Position numbers and translations under genes: made by a program
The notes under the pieces: generated by a model
What the model was told of the DNA's origin: nothing
The model's input: the letters and a program-made list of their open reading frames with translations, nothing else
The model's database searches: none
Shown here: piece after piece, positions 7,185-14,524 of the stretch
Position numbering within the stretch: position 1 is the first letter of the stretch
How the letters are laid out: every line of letters begins with the position of its first letter
From: Erysipelotrichaceae bacterium
GTDB lineage: Bacteria; Bacillota_I; Bacilli_A; Erysipelotrichales; Erysipelotrichaceae
NCBI GenBank assembly: GCA_019415435.1
Contig: DXZE01000024.1
Span: 1 to 30,152 of the forward strand
Reading direction: 5' to 3'
Length of the DNA stretch: 30,152 nt

Positions 7185-7212
7185 AAAGGCATCTGAAACA
7201 GATGCCTTTTTT
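7185..7212 (+). terminator. Intrinsic terminator after the HPr-D-LDH gene
   Basis: Perfect 11-bp stem AAAGGCATCTG/CAGATGCCTTT with an AAA loop and a run of six T. The ribosome site of the next gene begins just downstream. Confidence 0.9.
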
Positions 7213-7225
7213 AAAAGGAGCTGAA

Positions 7226-8233
7226 ATGAAATATCAGAAATTAGGTGCATCCGGAATTGATGTATCGGTAATATCCATGGGCTGCTGGGGTATTGGCGGC
7301 GGCTCTGTATGGAGTGATTTAAGTCCTGATGTAAAGGAAGTCAGAGATCTTTTATGTGCTGCCAAAGATCATGGCATTAACTATCTCGATACAGCACCTG
7401 TCTATGGTGTAGGCAGAAGTGAAACACTATTAGGAGAAGCTTTAAAAGGAATCAGAGATCATTTTATTGTACAGTCTAAGGTATCTTTGAACTGGCGTAA
7501 TACAGAAGGTGAATTTGAATATGAAAGAGATGGGAAGATGGTTTATAAAAACCATCATGCCAATGCAATCCGCCAGGATGTAGAAGATTCATTAACAAGA
7601 TTACAGACAGACTATCTGGATTCAGTTGTAGTTCACCGTATGTCTTCTACTGTCCCTGTATCAGAAACCATGCAGGAATTAATGAAATTAAAGAAAGAAG
7701 GGAAGATCAGAGCGATCATTCTCTCTAATTCAAAACCTTCTGACTTTGAGGCATATGCCTCTTATGGAGAAGTTGATGGTGTACAGGAGAAGTTCTCTCT
7801 GTTATCACCAGAGAATCAATTATACTTTGAAACATGCCGGAAACATCACGCTGTGTTTCAGGTATATGGTTCCTTGGAAGAAGGGGTATTAACAGGCAGG
7901 AAATTCCTTGAAAGATCATTCGGAAAGAATGATGTGCGTACGGCGAATAGCTGGAATCAGGAGCCTGCAGCTTCAGCTTTAAAGGATATGTATGATGCAT
8001 TAGAGCCTTTAACAGACAAATATCATTGTTCCTATGCCAACTTATTCCAGGCATGGACTATAAAACAATATGAAAATCTGAACCTCTTAACAGGATTCAG
8101 ACATGTTTCTACCATGGATGATACTTGTAAGGTATTCGATGTAAATCTGAGTGAAGAAGATGCATCGTTCATATGCCAGCAGGCTGATAAAGTCAGAAAA
8201 ATGCATGATGGAAAGAATCCATTTGTAAAGTAA
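7226..8233 (+). CDS. Aldo/keto reductase family oxidoreductase
   Basis: 335 residues from the ATG at 7226. An ATG at 7202 in the same frame lies inside the terminator, and AAAAGGAG sits 5-6 nt before 7226, so the later start is right. It is an NAD(P)H-dependent TIM-barrel reductase: DTAPVYGVGRSE carries the catalytic Asp and Tyr, QSKV the Lys, and VVHRMSS the His; ILSNSKPSDF is the usual SN-x-x motif for the cofactor side. The substrate is unknown. It follows the D-lactate dehydrogenase gene on the same strand but behind a strong terminator; read-through could link them. Confidence 0.85.
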   Translation: MKYQKLGASGIDVSVISMGCWGIGGGSVWSDLSPDVKEVRDLLCAAKDHGINYLDTAPVYGVGRSETLLGEALKGIRDHFIVQSKVSLNWRNTEGEFEYERDGKMVYKNHHANAIRQDVEDSLTRLQTDYLDSVVVHRMSSTVPVSETMQELMKLKKEGKIRAIILSNSKPSDFEAYASYGEVDGVQEKFSLLSPENQLYFETCRKHHAVFQVYGSLEEGVLTGRKFLERSFGKNDVRTANSWNQEPAASALKDMYDALEPLTDKYHCSYANLFQAWTIKQYENLNLLTGFRHVSTMDDTCKVFDVNLSEEDASFICQQADKVRKMHDGKNPFVK

Positions 8234-8267
8234 AAGAAGGAAGCATTCACAGCTTCTTTCTTTTTGG
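8233..8267. terminator. Bidirectional terminator between the aldo/keto reductase and the UbiB gene
   Basis: AAAAGAAGGAAGC pairs with GCTTCTTTCTTTT over 13 bp with one G-U pair. The stop codon and last codons of the UbiB gene (8247-8258) lie inside the hairpin. Confidence 0.75.
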
Positions 8268-9869
8268 TCTTTTGAATTTATGATACAGGTATCTGATCAG
8301 TAACATTGTACTGACAAACAGGGCAAATGCATAACCGGCAAAGCCAAGTACTGGTATACCTAATACCATAGGCTTCATATTCGTTGCACAGATGATACTG
8401 CTGGCTATTAAAAGGGCAGCTATGCATAGACCGATCACAAGATTTCTGACAGCTGAAGCGACTACATCATTAAACGGAACAGAAGAGTGAAGTGTGATAT
8501 TCAGGTTAGATTGTCCATCCAGATATTCCTTTAAAACATCATAGGTTAAGGAAGGTATTTCTACACCTTTATTTGTAATACGGTATGCTTTTCGTATATT
8601 TTTCTGGATTTCCTGTTTCCAGTCAATATTCTTCAGAAGATTATCACTCATGCGGTTAGACGCAATCTCAAACATACTGATATCTGGCGAAATAATCGAA
8701 AGAACACCCTGCATCTGGGTTAAACCTCTGCATAACATGGTCATTCCATGCGGTAGAGCTATATTATTGGCTTTCATGATTTCCATCAGATCATTCATCA
8801 TGTCCGCAATATTGATATCTCCCATGCCAGATCCACCATAATCATTTAAGAATGATTTCAGATCCTGATACAGCTGGGCTCTGTCAGGCTTGCCACGGAA
8901 ATCACCGATTTCAAGAACTGCATCTTCAATCATCGGAATATCCCGTAAGGCAATTCCTTTGACACCTTTTACCATGACTTTACGGTCATGTTCGGTCAGT
9001 CTTCCCATCATGCCCATGTCTATCCAGACTATCTTTCCATCTCTGATTTTGACATTGCCGGGATGAGGATCCGCATGGAAGAAACCATCGTCCATAACCT
9101 GCTTGATAAAGCTGTTAACAAACTTGGTTCCTATTTCTTCCAGGTCGTAGCCTTCTTCTTTTAATGTTTTGACATCATTAATGGAACAGCCGCCGATATA
9201 TTCCATGACTAATACACGGCTTGTGCAGTATTCGTTATATACCTTTGGAACAGCCACATAATTAATGACTTTGTTATTCTGAGCAAATTCACGCATGTTG
9301 GCTGCTTCCTGCAGGAAATCCATTTCCTTTTGTGCAACAGCCCACATTTCATCTAATACCATGTTGAGATCAACAACATTCTTTAATTCACCGATTGGCG
9401 GCATAAAAGATACCAACCGGTGCAGCAGACTGATATCTCTGGCCATGGTGTCATAGATTCCCTTGCGCTGAACCTTGATGATGACTTCATCACCATTTTT
9501 TAATACTGCTTTATGTACCTGTGCAATAGAAGCTGAACCCAGAGGTTTTGGATCGATGGAAACAAAATATTCCTTCCAATCGGTCCGATACGATCCATTG
9601 ATGACATCTTCTACCGTAGAAAAGGGCATCGGATCTACTTCCGAGTTCAGCTTCATTAATTCATCGCAATACCGCTTTGGAAGAATATCAGAATGCAGGG
9701 ACATGATCTGACCTAATTTGATAAAGGTAGGTCCAAGTTCTTCCAGGATGATTCTGAGTTTTTCAGGCGTGATGCCGCGCTGTATTTTATTGCGCAGTAA
9801 AATATCACGAATCTCACGGAATCGTGCCGCATTCTCTTTTTTTACTTCTTTACGCGGTTCATTACTCAT
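8247..9869 (-). CDS. ABC1/AarF/UbiB family atypical kinase-like protein
   Basis: 540 residues. Marks of the UbiB family: the K-x-G-Q motif at 51-54 (FIKLGQIMS), the alanine-rich nucleotide loop GSASIAQVH near 111-119, the invariant lysine in IIKVQR, DPHPGN in the catalytic loop, and IDMGMMGR in place of the kinase DFG. The last 60 residues hold two predicted membrane helices and a basic tail. UbiB proteins support quinone or isoprenoid lipid handling and bind ATP; in anaerobes without ubiquinone the role is unclear. The start follows an AAGG site 8 nt after the phasin-like gene, with which it forms an operon. Confidence 0.88.
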   Translation of the reverse strand: MSNEPRKEVKKENAARFREIRDILLRNKIQRGITPEKLRIILEELGPTFIKLGQIMSLHSDILPKRYCDELMKLNSEVDPMPFSTVEDVINGSYRTDWKEYFVSIDPKPLGSASIAQVHKAVLKNGDEVIIKVQRKGIYDTMARDISLLHRLVSFMPPIGELKNVVDLNMVLDEMWAVAQKEMDFLQEAANMREFAQNNKVINYVAVPKVYNEYCTSRVLVMEYIGGCSINDVKTLKEEGYDLEEIGTKFVNSFIKQVMDDGFFHADPHPGNVKIRDGKIVWIDMGMMGRLTEHDRKVMVKGVKGIALRDIPMIEDAVLEIGDFRGKPDRAQLYQDLKSFLNDYGGSGMGDINIADMMNDLMEIMKANNIALPHGMTMLCRGLTQMQGVLSIISPDISMFEIASNRMSDNLLKNIDWKQEIQKNIRKAYRITNKGVEIPSLTYDVLKEYLDGQSNLNITLHSSVPFNDVVASAVRNLVIGLCIAALLIASSIICATNMKPMVLGIPVLGFAGYAFALFVSTMLLIRYLYHKFKRPKRKKL

Positions 9870-9877
9870 TTGTTACC

Positions 9878-10165
9878 TTAGTCTTCTTTATTCTCGTTAT
9901 CCTTGATAGCTTCTTTTAATTTGGCAAGATCTTCTTCAGAAAGTTTGGAAACCATATCCTTGAAATCAGCAGTTTCCTTCTTATCTTCTGTCTTTGCTTC
10001 TTCAGCCTTATGCTTTAATTCCTGATTCAGGGCTTTTCCCTGTTCTACTGTGATTTCACCTTTCTTAACAAGTCCATCTACAATTTCACTGGACTTTTCA
10101 ACGGTAAGAGCAGCTGCGCCAATACCAGCCAGTAAAGCTTTCTTTAATCCTTCTGTAATATCCAT
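9878..10165 (-). CDS. Phasin-like small helical protein
   Basis: 95 residues. The first half (MDITEGLKKALLAGIGAAAL, then TVEKSSEIVDGLVKKGEITV) matches the phasin/PhaF-like helix-turn family often found beside UbiB-type kinases; the second half is a charged helix rich in Lys and Glu (coiled-coil type). A hydrophobic N-terminal face may attach it to a membrane or lipid surface. A GGAGGG ribosome site precedes the ATG. It is first in a two-gene operon with the UbiB-like gene. Function is not known; granule binding is not implied by the rest of the window, which has no polyhydroxyalkanoate genes. Confidence 0.75.
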   Translation of the reverse strand: MDITEGLKKALLAGIGAAALTVEKSSEIVDGLVKKGEITVEQGKALNQELKHKAEEAKTEDKKETADFKDMVSKLSEEDLAKLKEAIKDNENKED

Positions 10166-10177
10166 AATTACCCTCCA

Positions 10178-10193
10178 GAGTCATCTATGACTC
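10178..10193. repeat. Palindrome in the leader of the phasin-UbiB operon
   Basis: GAGTCAT and ATGACTC form perfect 7-nt arms around two bases, directly upstream of the ribosome site of the phasin-like gene. It may be an operator or a small RNA hairpin. Confidence 0.45.
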
Positions 10194-10207
10194 ATCTTTC
10201 TATAAGA

Positions 10208-10236
10208 ATTATAATACATGCCTGACTTTGTCTGAA
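10208..10236 (-). promoter_or_regulatory. Promoter of the phasin-UbiB operon
   Basis: On the minus strand TTCAGA (10236-10231), a 17-nt spacer, and TATAAT (10213-10208). The leader of about 35 nt carries the GAGTCAT palindrome. Confidence 0.6.
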
Positions 10237-10240
10237 ATAC

Positions 10241-10269
10241 AAAAAAGACGCATTGTATGTTTATGCGTC
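10241..10269 (-). terminator. Leftward intrinsic terminator upstream of the phasin promoter
   Basis: On the minus strand GACGCAT and ATGCGTC form a 7-bp stem with a 9-nt loop, followed by six T. It stops transcripts coming from the right, where the only leftward gene is the YdcZ-type transporter beyond the CopZ-like gene. Confidence 0.7.
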
Positions 10270-10380
10270 AAATTCATATAAATGGTAATGTTGCGGAAGT
10301 TTCGTATTAATACAGAGTTTGGTAATGATACGGTTGTACTTAAAATATATGCAGGCATATATGAATTTCAATTGGAGTCG

Positions 10381-10398
10381 GTTCGTCACTTGACGAAC
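10381..10398. repeat. 18-bp palindrome upstream of the CopZ-like gene
   Basis: GTTCGTCA and TGACGAAC form perfect 8-nt arms around CT. The half-site GGTTCGT recurs at 10483-10489, next to the ribosome site of the CopZ-like gene. This fits an operator for a dimeric regulator; the regulator is not encoded nearby. The rest of 10270-10493 holds a weak open frame with no recognisable product. Confidence 0.55.
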
Positions 10399-10404
10399 AA
10401 AATC

Positions 10405-10439
10405 AAAGTACATTTAAAACTTTTTCGAAAATGCACTTT
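10405..10439. repeat. Imperfect inverted repeat next to the CopZ promoter
   Basis: AAAGTACATTT (10405-10415) and AAATGCACTTT (10429-10439) pair with one mismatch. It lies just upstream of the -35 region of the following promoter. Confidence 0.45.
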
Positions 10440-10463
10440 AATAGTATTTTTATATAAATTACA

Positions 10464-10469
10464 TATAAT
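10464..10469 (+). promoter_or_regulatory. -10 box of the CopZ-like gene
   Basis: TATAAT at 10464-10469 with a poor -35 region (ATAGTA at 17 nt), which suggests an activator or a repressed weak promoter. An AAGG ribosome site at 10481-10484 follows. Confidence 0.45.
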
Positions 10470-10493
10470 GAACGTGAAAGAAGGTTCGTAAAA

Positions 10494-10718
10494 ATGTATT
10501 TTACGGAAATGAAAGTAAATGGAATGTATTGCGGCCATTGCATTATGAAAGTAACAGGTGCCCTGGAATCTGTCGGAGGACAGAATGTGCAGGCAGATAT
10601 ACCTACAGGAAGGGTCACTTTCCGTTCCAAAGAGAAACCATCTGTATCAGCTATTGTAGAAGCGTTAGGACGGATGGACTATACAGCAAATGGTGTATTG
10701 ATTCATAAAGAAGACTGA
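10494..10718 (+). CDS. Heavy-metal-associated (CopZ-like) metallochaperone
   Basis: 74 residues, the size of a single HMA domain. GMYCGHC near the N terminus is the metal-binding loop, with Cys13 and Cys16, and the order of strands and helices (MKVNGM, then a helix, then VQADIPTGRVTF) follows the ferredoxin-like fold. Such proteins carry Cu(I), less often Zn or Hg, to a P-type ATPase; no such ATPase is in the window. The last 16 bp overlap the 3' end of the convergent transporter gene. Palindromes upstream suggest metal- or stress-dependent control, but no copper-box sequence was recognised. Confidence 0.85.
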   Translation: MYFTEMKVNGMYCGHCIMKVTGALESVGGQNVQADIPTGRVTFRSKEKPSVSAIVEALGRMDYTANGVLIHKED

Positions 10719-11593
10719 TGGCTTGCATGAATATGATTTAAAGCCATATTCAGAATCATGCCGAAGGATATTAATCCACCACCGATTAAAGATCCTGTAT
10801 TGGCAGTTGTTCCAGAGAATATATCAATCATAAAGCCCATGGATAACTGACCGATAAAAGATAACAGGGTTAATGAGAACTGAGAAATATGCTTAGATAC
10901 ATAGGAATTCATACCGACTGTAAAGATAGAAACAGCACCACCTAAATAAATCCAGAAAGGGCCGGAAAGAATATGAGCAGGATTTATGCTGGCATGAGGT
11001 GTCAGTATGAATGCAAGCAGCCATGCAACCGGAAAACCTCCCAATATGTTAATGAAACTGCTCTGCATGGATCCGACTGATTTAGCAAGACGCGCATTGA
11101 TAGAGCGTGATGTCACAATACTTAAGCCTACTAATAATGCCAGTATGACAGCTGTCATTGCCTGTCCTACAGAATTATCCAGCATTAACAATATACCGGC
11201 TAATGCAAAGGCAAGACCAATCAGATTGTTAAGAGGAAGCTTGTGTTTCTCCATGCCGAATAAGCCAAAAGAATCAATGATAATAGAAGTTAAGGTTTCA
11301 CCTAACAGACCTAAAGCAGAAATGCTTGTCATGGATATTTTGCCATAGGCAAAGGTCTGAAACACGGTAGTGGTAACACCAATAACACCGCCAATATAAA
11401 TCCACCATGGCTGAGATTTATCCAGATGGATTTTCTTTTTTGTTACAAGAAGAAAGAGCGCTGCGAATATAAGACCTACTGTATGCACAACTGCAACTTC
11501 CAGCCATATGCCTATCTGCGCATTCAGTCTGCCATTCATGAGGATCATAATGGCGATAATGGCGCCATTCAGAAACGTAAGCAGAGAATACAT
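10703..11593 (-). CDS. YdcZ-type DMT family membrane transporter
   Basis: 296 residues with about ten hydrophobic segments in two similar halves. The N-terminal half has NGRLNAQIGI and the second half starts near GLSIVTSRSINARLAKSVG, the repeated N-x-R-L/S-x-x-L-A pattern of the YdcZ (DUF606) branch of the drug/metabolite transporter superfamily. The substrate is unknown. A GGGAGG site precedes the ATG and its own promoter lies at 11621-11649. The gene ends inside the convergent CopZ-like gene and has no terminator of its own before it. Confidence 0.8.
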   Translation of the reverse strand: MYSLLTFLNGAIIAIMILMNGRLNAQIGIWLEVAVVHTVGLIFAALFLLVTKKKIHLDKSQPWWIYIGGVIGVTTTVFQTFAYGKISMTSISALGLLGETLTSIIIDSFGLFGMEKHKLPLNNLIGLAFALAGILLMLDNSVGQAMTAVILALLVGLSIVTSRSINARLAKSVGSMQSSFINILGGFPVAWLLAFILTPHASINPAHILSGPFWIYLGGAVSIFTVGMNSYVSKHISQFSLTLLSFIGQLSMGFMIDIFSGTTANTGSLIGGGLISFGMILNMALNHIHASHQSSL

Positions 11594-11620
11594 AATTTCC
11601 TCCCGTATGATTTCTGCAGA

Positions 11621-11649
11621 ATTATATAAGATTCATAAAGCTTTGTCAG
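11621..11649 (-). promoter_or_regulatory. Promoter of the YdcZ-type transporter gene
   Basis: On the minus strand CTGACA (11649-11644), a 17-nt spacer, and TATAAT (11626-11621). It is back to back with the cdaA promoter. Confidence 0.65.
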
Positions 11650-11682
11650 CATCCGCAATGATATTTCAGCTGTCTTTTTGTA

Positions 11683-11691
11683 TGCTATAAT
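11683..11691 (+). promoter_or_regulatory. Extended -10 promoter of the cdaA-cdaR-glmM operon
   Basis: TGCTATAAT at 11683-11691. Transcription would start near 11698, leaving a leader of about 20 nt before the TTG start of cdaA. Confidence 0.65.
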
Positions 11692-11717
11692 GAGCGCATG
11701 AAAAAAGGAGAAGTGCC

Positions 11718-13082
11718 TTGTCTACCTATACATTAAATTTAACATTGACAAATATCAGAATGATCGCCGTTGCCTTGATCGATATATTTGTCATGTGGCT
11801 GATATTTTACTATGCATTACGTATTGTCCGCAGTAACACACGTACGATTCAGATATTCAAGGGTATTATCCTTGTCATAGTCGTTGATGGGCTTGCTAAA
11901 CTGCTTGGTTTAAGAACTCTTGAATTTTTTACCGATATGTTTATCAACTGGGGATTTCTTGCGATCATTATTATTTTCCAGCCGGAAATCCGCTCGATTC
12001 TGGAAAGAATCGGTAAAAGCAATATGTTTTCACGCATCTCTACTTTAACCGGTAATGAAAAGGAAAATCTGGTTGATCAGATCGTGACTGCCGTGATGTT
12101 ATTAAGCAAGGACCAGACAGGTGCTTTGATTTCGATTGAACAGGATCATTCCCTTGATGACTTTATTGCGACAGGTACTAGACTGAATTCGGATGTTACG
12201 GCAGAACTTTTAACGTCTATATTTGTAACATCAACGCCATTGCATGATGGGGCAGTTATTATCCAGGGAGATAAGATTGCCTGTGCCAGTGCCTATTTCC
12301 CGCCAACAAATATGGAACTTCCAAGCCGGTTTGGTGCCCGTCACAGAGCTGCTATCGGTATCAGTGAAATAACGGATGCTGTAACGATTGTTGTATCAGA
12401 AGAAACCGGTAATGTTTCTATTACCGAAGGTGGAAAGATTTTCTCTGTAGACAGACAGCAGTTAAGAGATTATCTCTTAAGAGTTATCTGTGGTGAAGCA
12501 ACAGAAGTCAGAAGCTCTCATCACAATAACAATAAGCCTGAGAAGAAGAATCCGACTGTTTTAAGCAAGCTGGCCCTCAGAAAGCAGGAAGAACCGGTTG
12601 ATGACAAGGTCAAGGTGGAATCTGTAAAGCCTGCAGAGACAGAACCAGTTAATACCGAAGTGGCGCAGCGCACCAAGGCGGAAGAAGTGCATAAGGCAGC
12701 TGATGCTGAGGCAATCGCAGCCGAGATCAAGCTTCCTCATAAAAAGAAGCGTCCAAAGCCTAGCTATCCGCATCAGGAAAAGAAGAATCCTCCGGATATC
12801 GATGCAGACGAAATTGCAAGAGAAAGAAAGCAGCCGGAACGCATGACGCCTGAAGAAGTACAGGCCGCAAGAGATGCAGCATTGAAATCCATGAAACATG
12901 ATCAGCCGGAAGAAAAGCAGAAGCCTGTTATCAATTCTGAAGACAAGCGTTTTGATACAACCAGGCTGGATATTTCAAAGATTGTCGGATTCAATAATGA
13001 ACTGGATCATCAGTTTGATCTTGTTGATGATATGAAGAATAAGGATACCTCCGATAAAAAGAAAGGAGGCAGCCGGAAATGA
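11718..13082 (+). CDS. cdaA: Membrane-bound diadenylate cyclase CdaA with a long C-terminal extension
   Basis: 454 residues from a TTG start, chosen because AAAGGAG ends 7 nt before it and MSTYTLNLTLTNIRMI leads straight into the first membrane helix. Three N-terminal membrane helices (about residues 14-88) are followed by the DAC domain (about 100-262), with the catalytic DGA at 177-179 and RHR at 208-210. It condenses two ATP into c-di-AMP, the signal for potassium and turgor control. Usual CdaA proteins end near residue 275; here about 180 further Lys/Glu/Pro-rich, probably disordered residues follow, ending in a more ordered-looking stretch (RFDTTRLDISKIVGF). cdaR starts inside the last codons, with a 4-bp overlap. 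Confidence 0.93.
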   Translation: MSTYTLNLTLTNIRMIAVALIDIFVMWLIFYYALRIVRSNTRTIQIFKGIILVIVVDGLAKLLGLRTLEFFTDMFINWGFLAIIIIFQPEIRSILERIGKSNMFSRISTLTGNEKENLVDQIVTAVMLLSKDQTGALISIEQDHSLDDFIATGTRLNSDVTAELLTSIFVTSTPLHDGAVIIQGDKIACASAYFPPTNMELPSRFGARHRAAIGISEITDAVTIVVSEETGNVSITEGGKIFSVDRQQLRDYLLRVICGEATEVRSSHHNNNKPEKKNPTVLSKLALRKQEEPVDDKVKVESVKPAETEPVNTEVAQRTKAEEVHKAADAEAIAAEIKLPHKKKRPKPSYPHQEKKNPPDIDADEIARERKQPERMTPEEVQAARDAALKSMKHDQPEEKQKPVINSEDKRFDTTRLDISKIVGFNNELDHQFDLVDDMKNKDTSDKKKGGSRK

Positions 13083-14524
13083 GTGAAAAAGATAAGAAGC
13101 GTGTAGATCAGGAAGAAGAGCAGAATACCAGCCGTATGGATAAAAACAAAACAGAGCTGGCACAGCGCATTGCCAAACAGTCCAAGAAAATGGCTCATAC
13201 CTATGAACATGTAGAAGGGGGACTGTTCCGGGTTATACGCTGGTTCTCTACACTGTTAGATAAGCTGCTGTTCAATTCCAAGCATATCAAGCTGACTGCG
13301 TTTGTCCTGGCAGTATTGATGTATGTTGTGGTTAACTACAATAACATGTCTACGCTGTATACAACTTCCCTGCAGTCTTCCCGTACTCTGGATGATGTGG
13401 CAGTCAGTGCAGAATACAACTCTGATACATTTGAAGTTTCAGGTTTACCTGAAACAGTCAATGTAACAATTACTGGCGATGCAACAAATGTTGTCAATGC
13501 GGCTTCGTCTGGTGATGGCAAGGTTGTCGCAGATCTGGAAGGCTTGACAGAAGGTCAGCATACTGTGAAGCTGACCGGAAGCGGATATGGAGATAATGTC
13601 ACAGTTGTGACAAATCCATCTACAGCTGTAGTAACTCTAAAGAAGAAGACAACGCAGCAGTTTGATGTTTCCTATGACTTTATTAACCAGGATAAGATGG
13701 ATTCCCGTTATTCTCCTGGTACACCAGAGTTTGAATCTTCCAAGGTTAACGTACGTGCTTCCAGGGATAAGCTGGATACCATTGCATTTGTAAAGGCATT
13801 AATCGATGTTTCAGGTCAGACAGCAGACTTTGAACAGGATGCCAGGTTAGTTGCCTATGATTCAGATGGTAATCCGGTAGAAGCGGATATTATTCCTGAC
13901 ACAATTCATGTAAAGGTTCCGGTTACTTCGCCTAATAAAGCAGTACCTATTGAAGTACAGGTAAATGGTGATATCCCGGATAATAAGGCAATTGAATCAA
14001 TCACAATGGATCAGCAGTCTGTTACGATATATGGCTCTGAAACAGCTCTGGCTAATATTCAGAATGTAGTTGTTACCCTGGATGCCAAGTCATTGACAAA
14101 GGATTCAACGGTTGTAAGACCAATCGTACTTCCTTCAGGTGTATCGAGTGCATCTGTGACCCAGGTAACCATGAATGTGACTCTGGGAGATGCTGTTTCA
14201 AAGACTATAGATAATGTTCCGATTAATGTCATTAATAACACCAATCATTACAAGGCATCACAGCCTGACAATATTACAACTGCTTCTGTAACGGTTACAG
14301 GTACCCAGAGTAACATTGATCAGATTACAGCCGATGATATCAATGTATATATTGACATGAAAGATGCCCAGCCTGGTCTGCAGACATTCAGACTGCAGGT
14401 AGACCAGCCTGATAATGGACTTGTCAAATATACATTGATTGATACAGAATATGAATTGAATGTACTTGGTGAAAAAACAGAAGATACAGATACAAATGAA
14501 GGAGCAGATGTAAACAATGAGTAA
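13079..14524 (+). CDS. cdaR: CdaR, YbbR-domain regulator of CdaA
   Basis: 481 residues. One membrane helix at about 69-86 (KLTAFVLAVLMYVVVNY) is followed by an extracellular region of several YbbR repeats (beta-rich, with recurrent V-x-V-x-G and I-x-V-x-V-P patterns). CdaR binds CdaA and tunes its activity. Unlike the usual short form, about 65 charged residues stand before the membrane helix, on the cytoplasmic side, where they could meet the extended CdaA tail. The start overlaps the end of cdaA by 4 bp and the end overlaps glmM by 8 bp, so the three genes are tightly coupled. The AAGGAGG ribosome site lies in the cdaA end. Confidence 0.9.
   Translation: MSEKDKKRVDQEEEQNTSRMDKNKTELAQRIAKQSKKMAHTYEHVEGGLFRVIRWFSTLLDKLLFNSKHIKLTAFVLAVLMYVVVNYNNMSTLYTTSLQSSRTLDDVAVSAEYNSDTFEVSGLPETVNVTITGDATNVVNAASSGDGKVVADLEGLTEGQHTVKLTGSGYGDNVTVVTNPSTAVVTLKKKTTQQFDVSYDFINQDKMDSRYSPGTPEFESSKVNVRASRDKLDTIAFVKALIDVSGQTADFEQDARLVAYDSDGNPVEADIIPDTIHVKVPVTSPNKAVPIEVQVNGDIPDNKAIESITMDQQSVTIYGSETALANIQNVVVTLDAKSLTKDSTVVRPIVLPSGVSSASVTQVTMNVTLGDAVSKTIDNVPINVINNTNHYKASQPDNITTASVTVTGTQSNIDQITADDINVYIDMKDAQPGLQTFRLQVDQPDNGLVKYTLIDTEYELNVLGEKTEDTDTNEGADVNNE

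Noticed and set aside
7202..7225. An earlier ATG for the first aldo/keto reductase
   Set aside because: It lies in the terminator hairpin of the gene before, while a strong ribosome site stands just before the ATG at 7226.
10282..10491. A 69-codon rightward open frame before the CopZ-like gene
   Set aside because: No ribosome-binding site, no recognisable domain, and it covers the palindromes and promoter of the next gene; best read as regulatory DNA.
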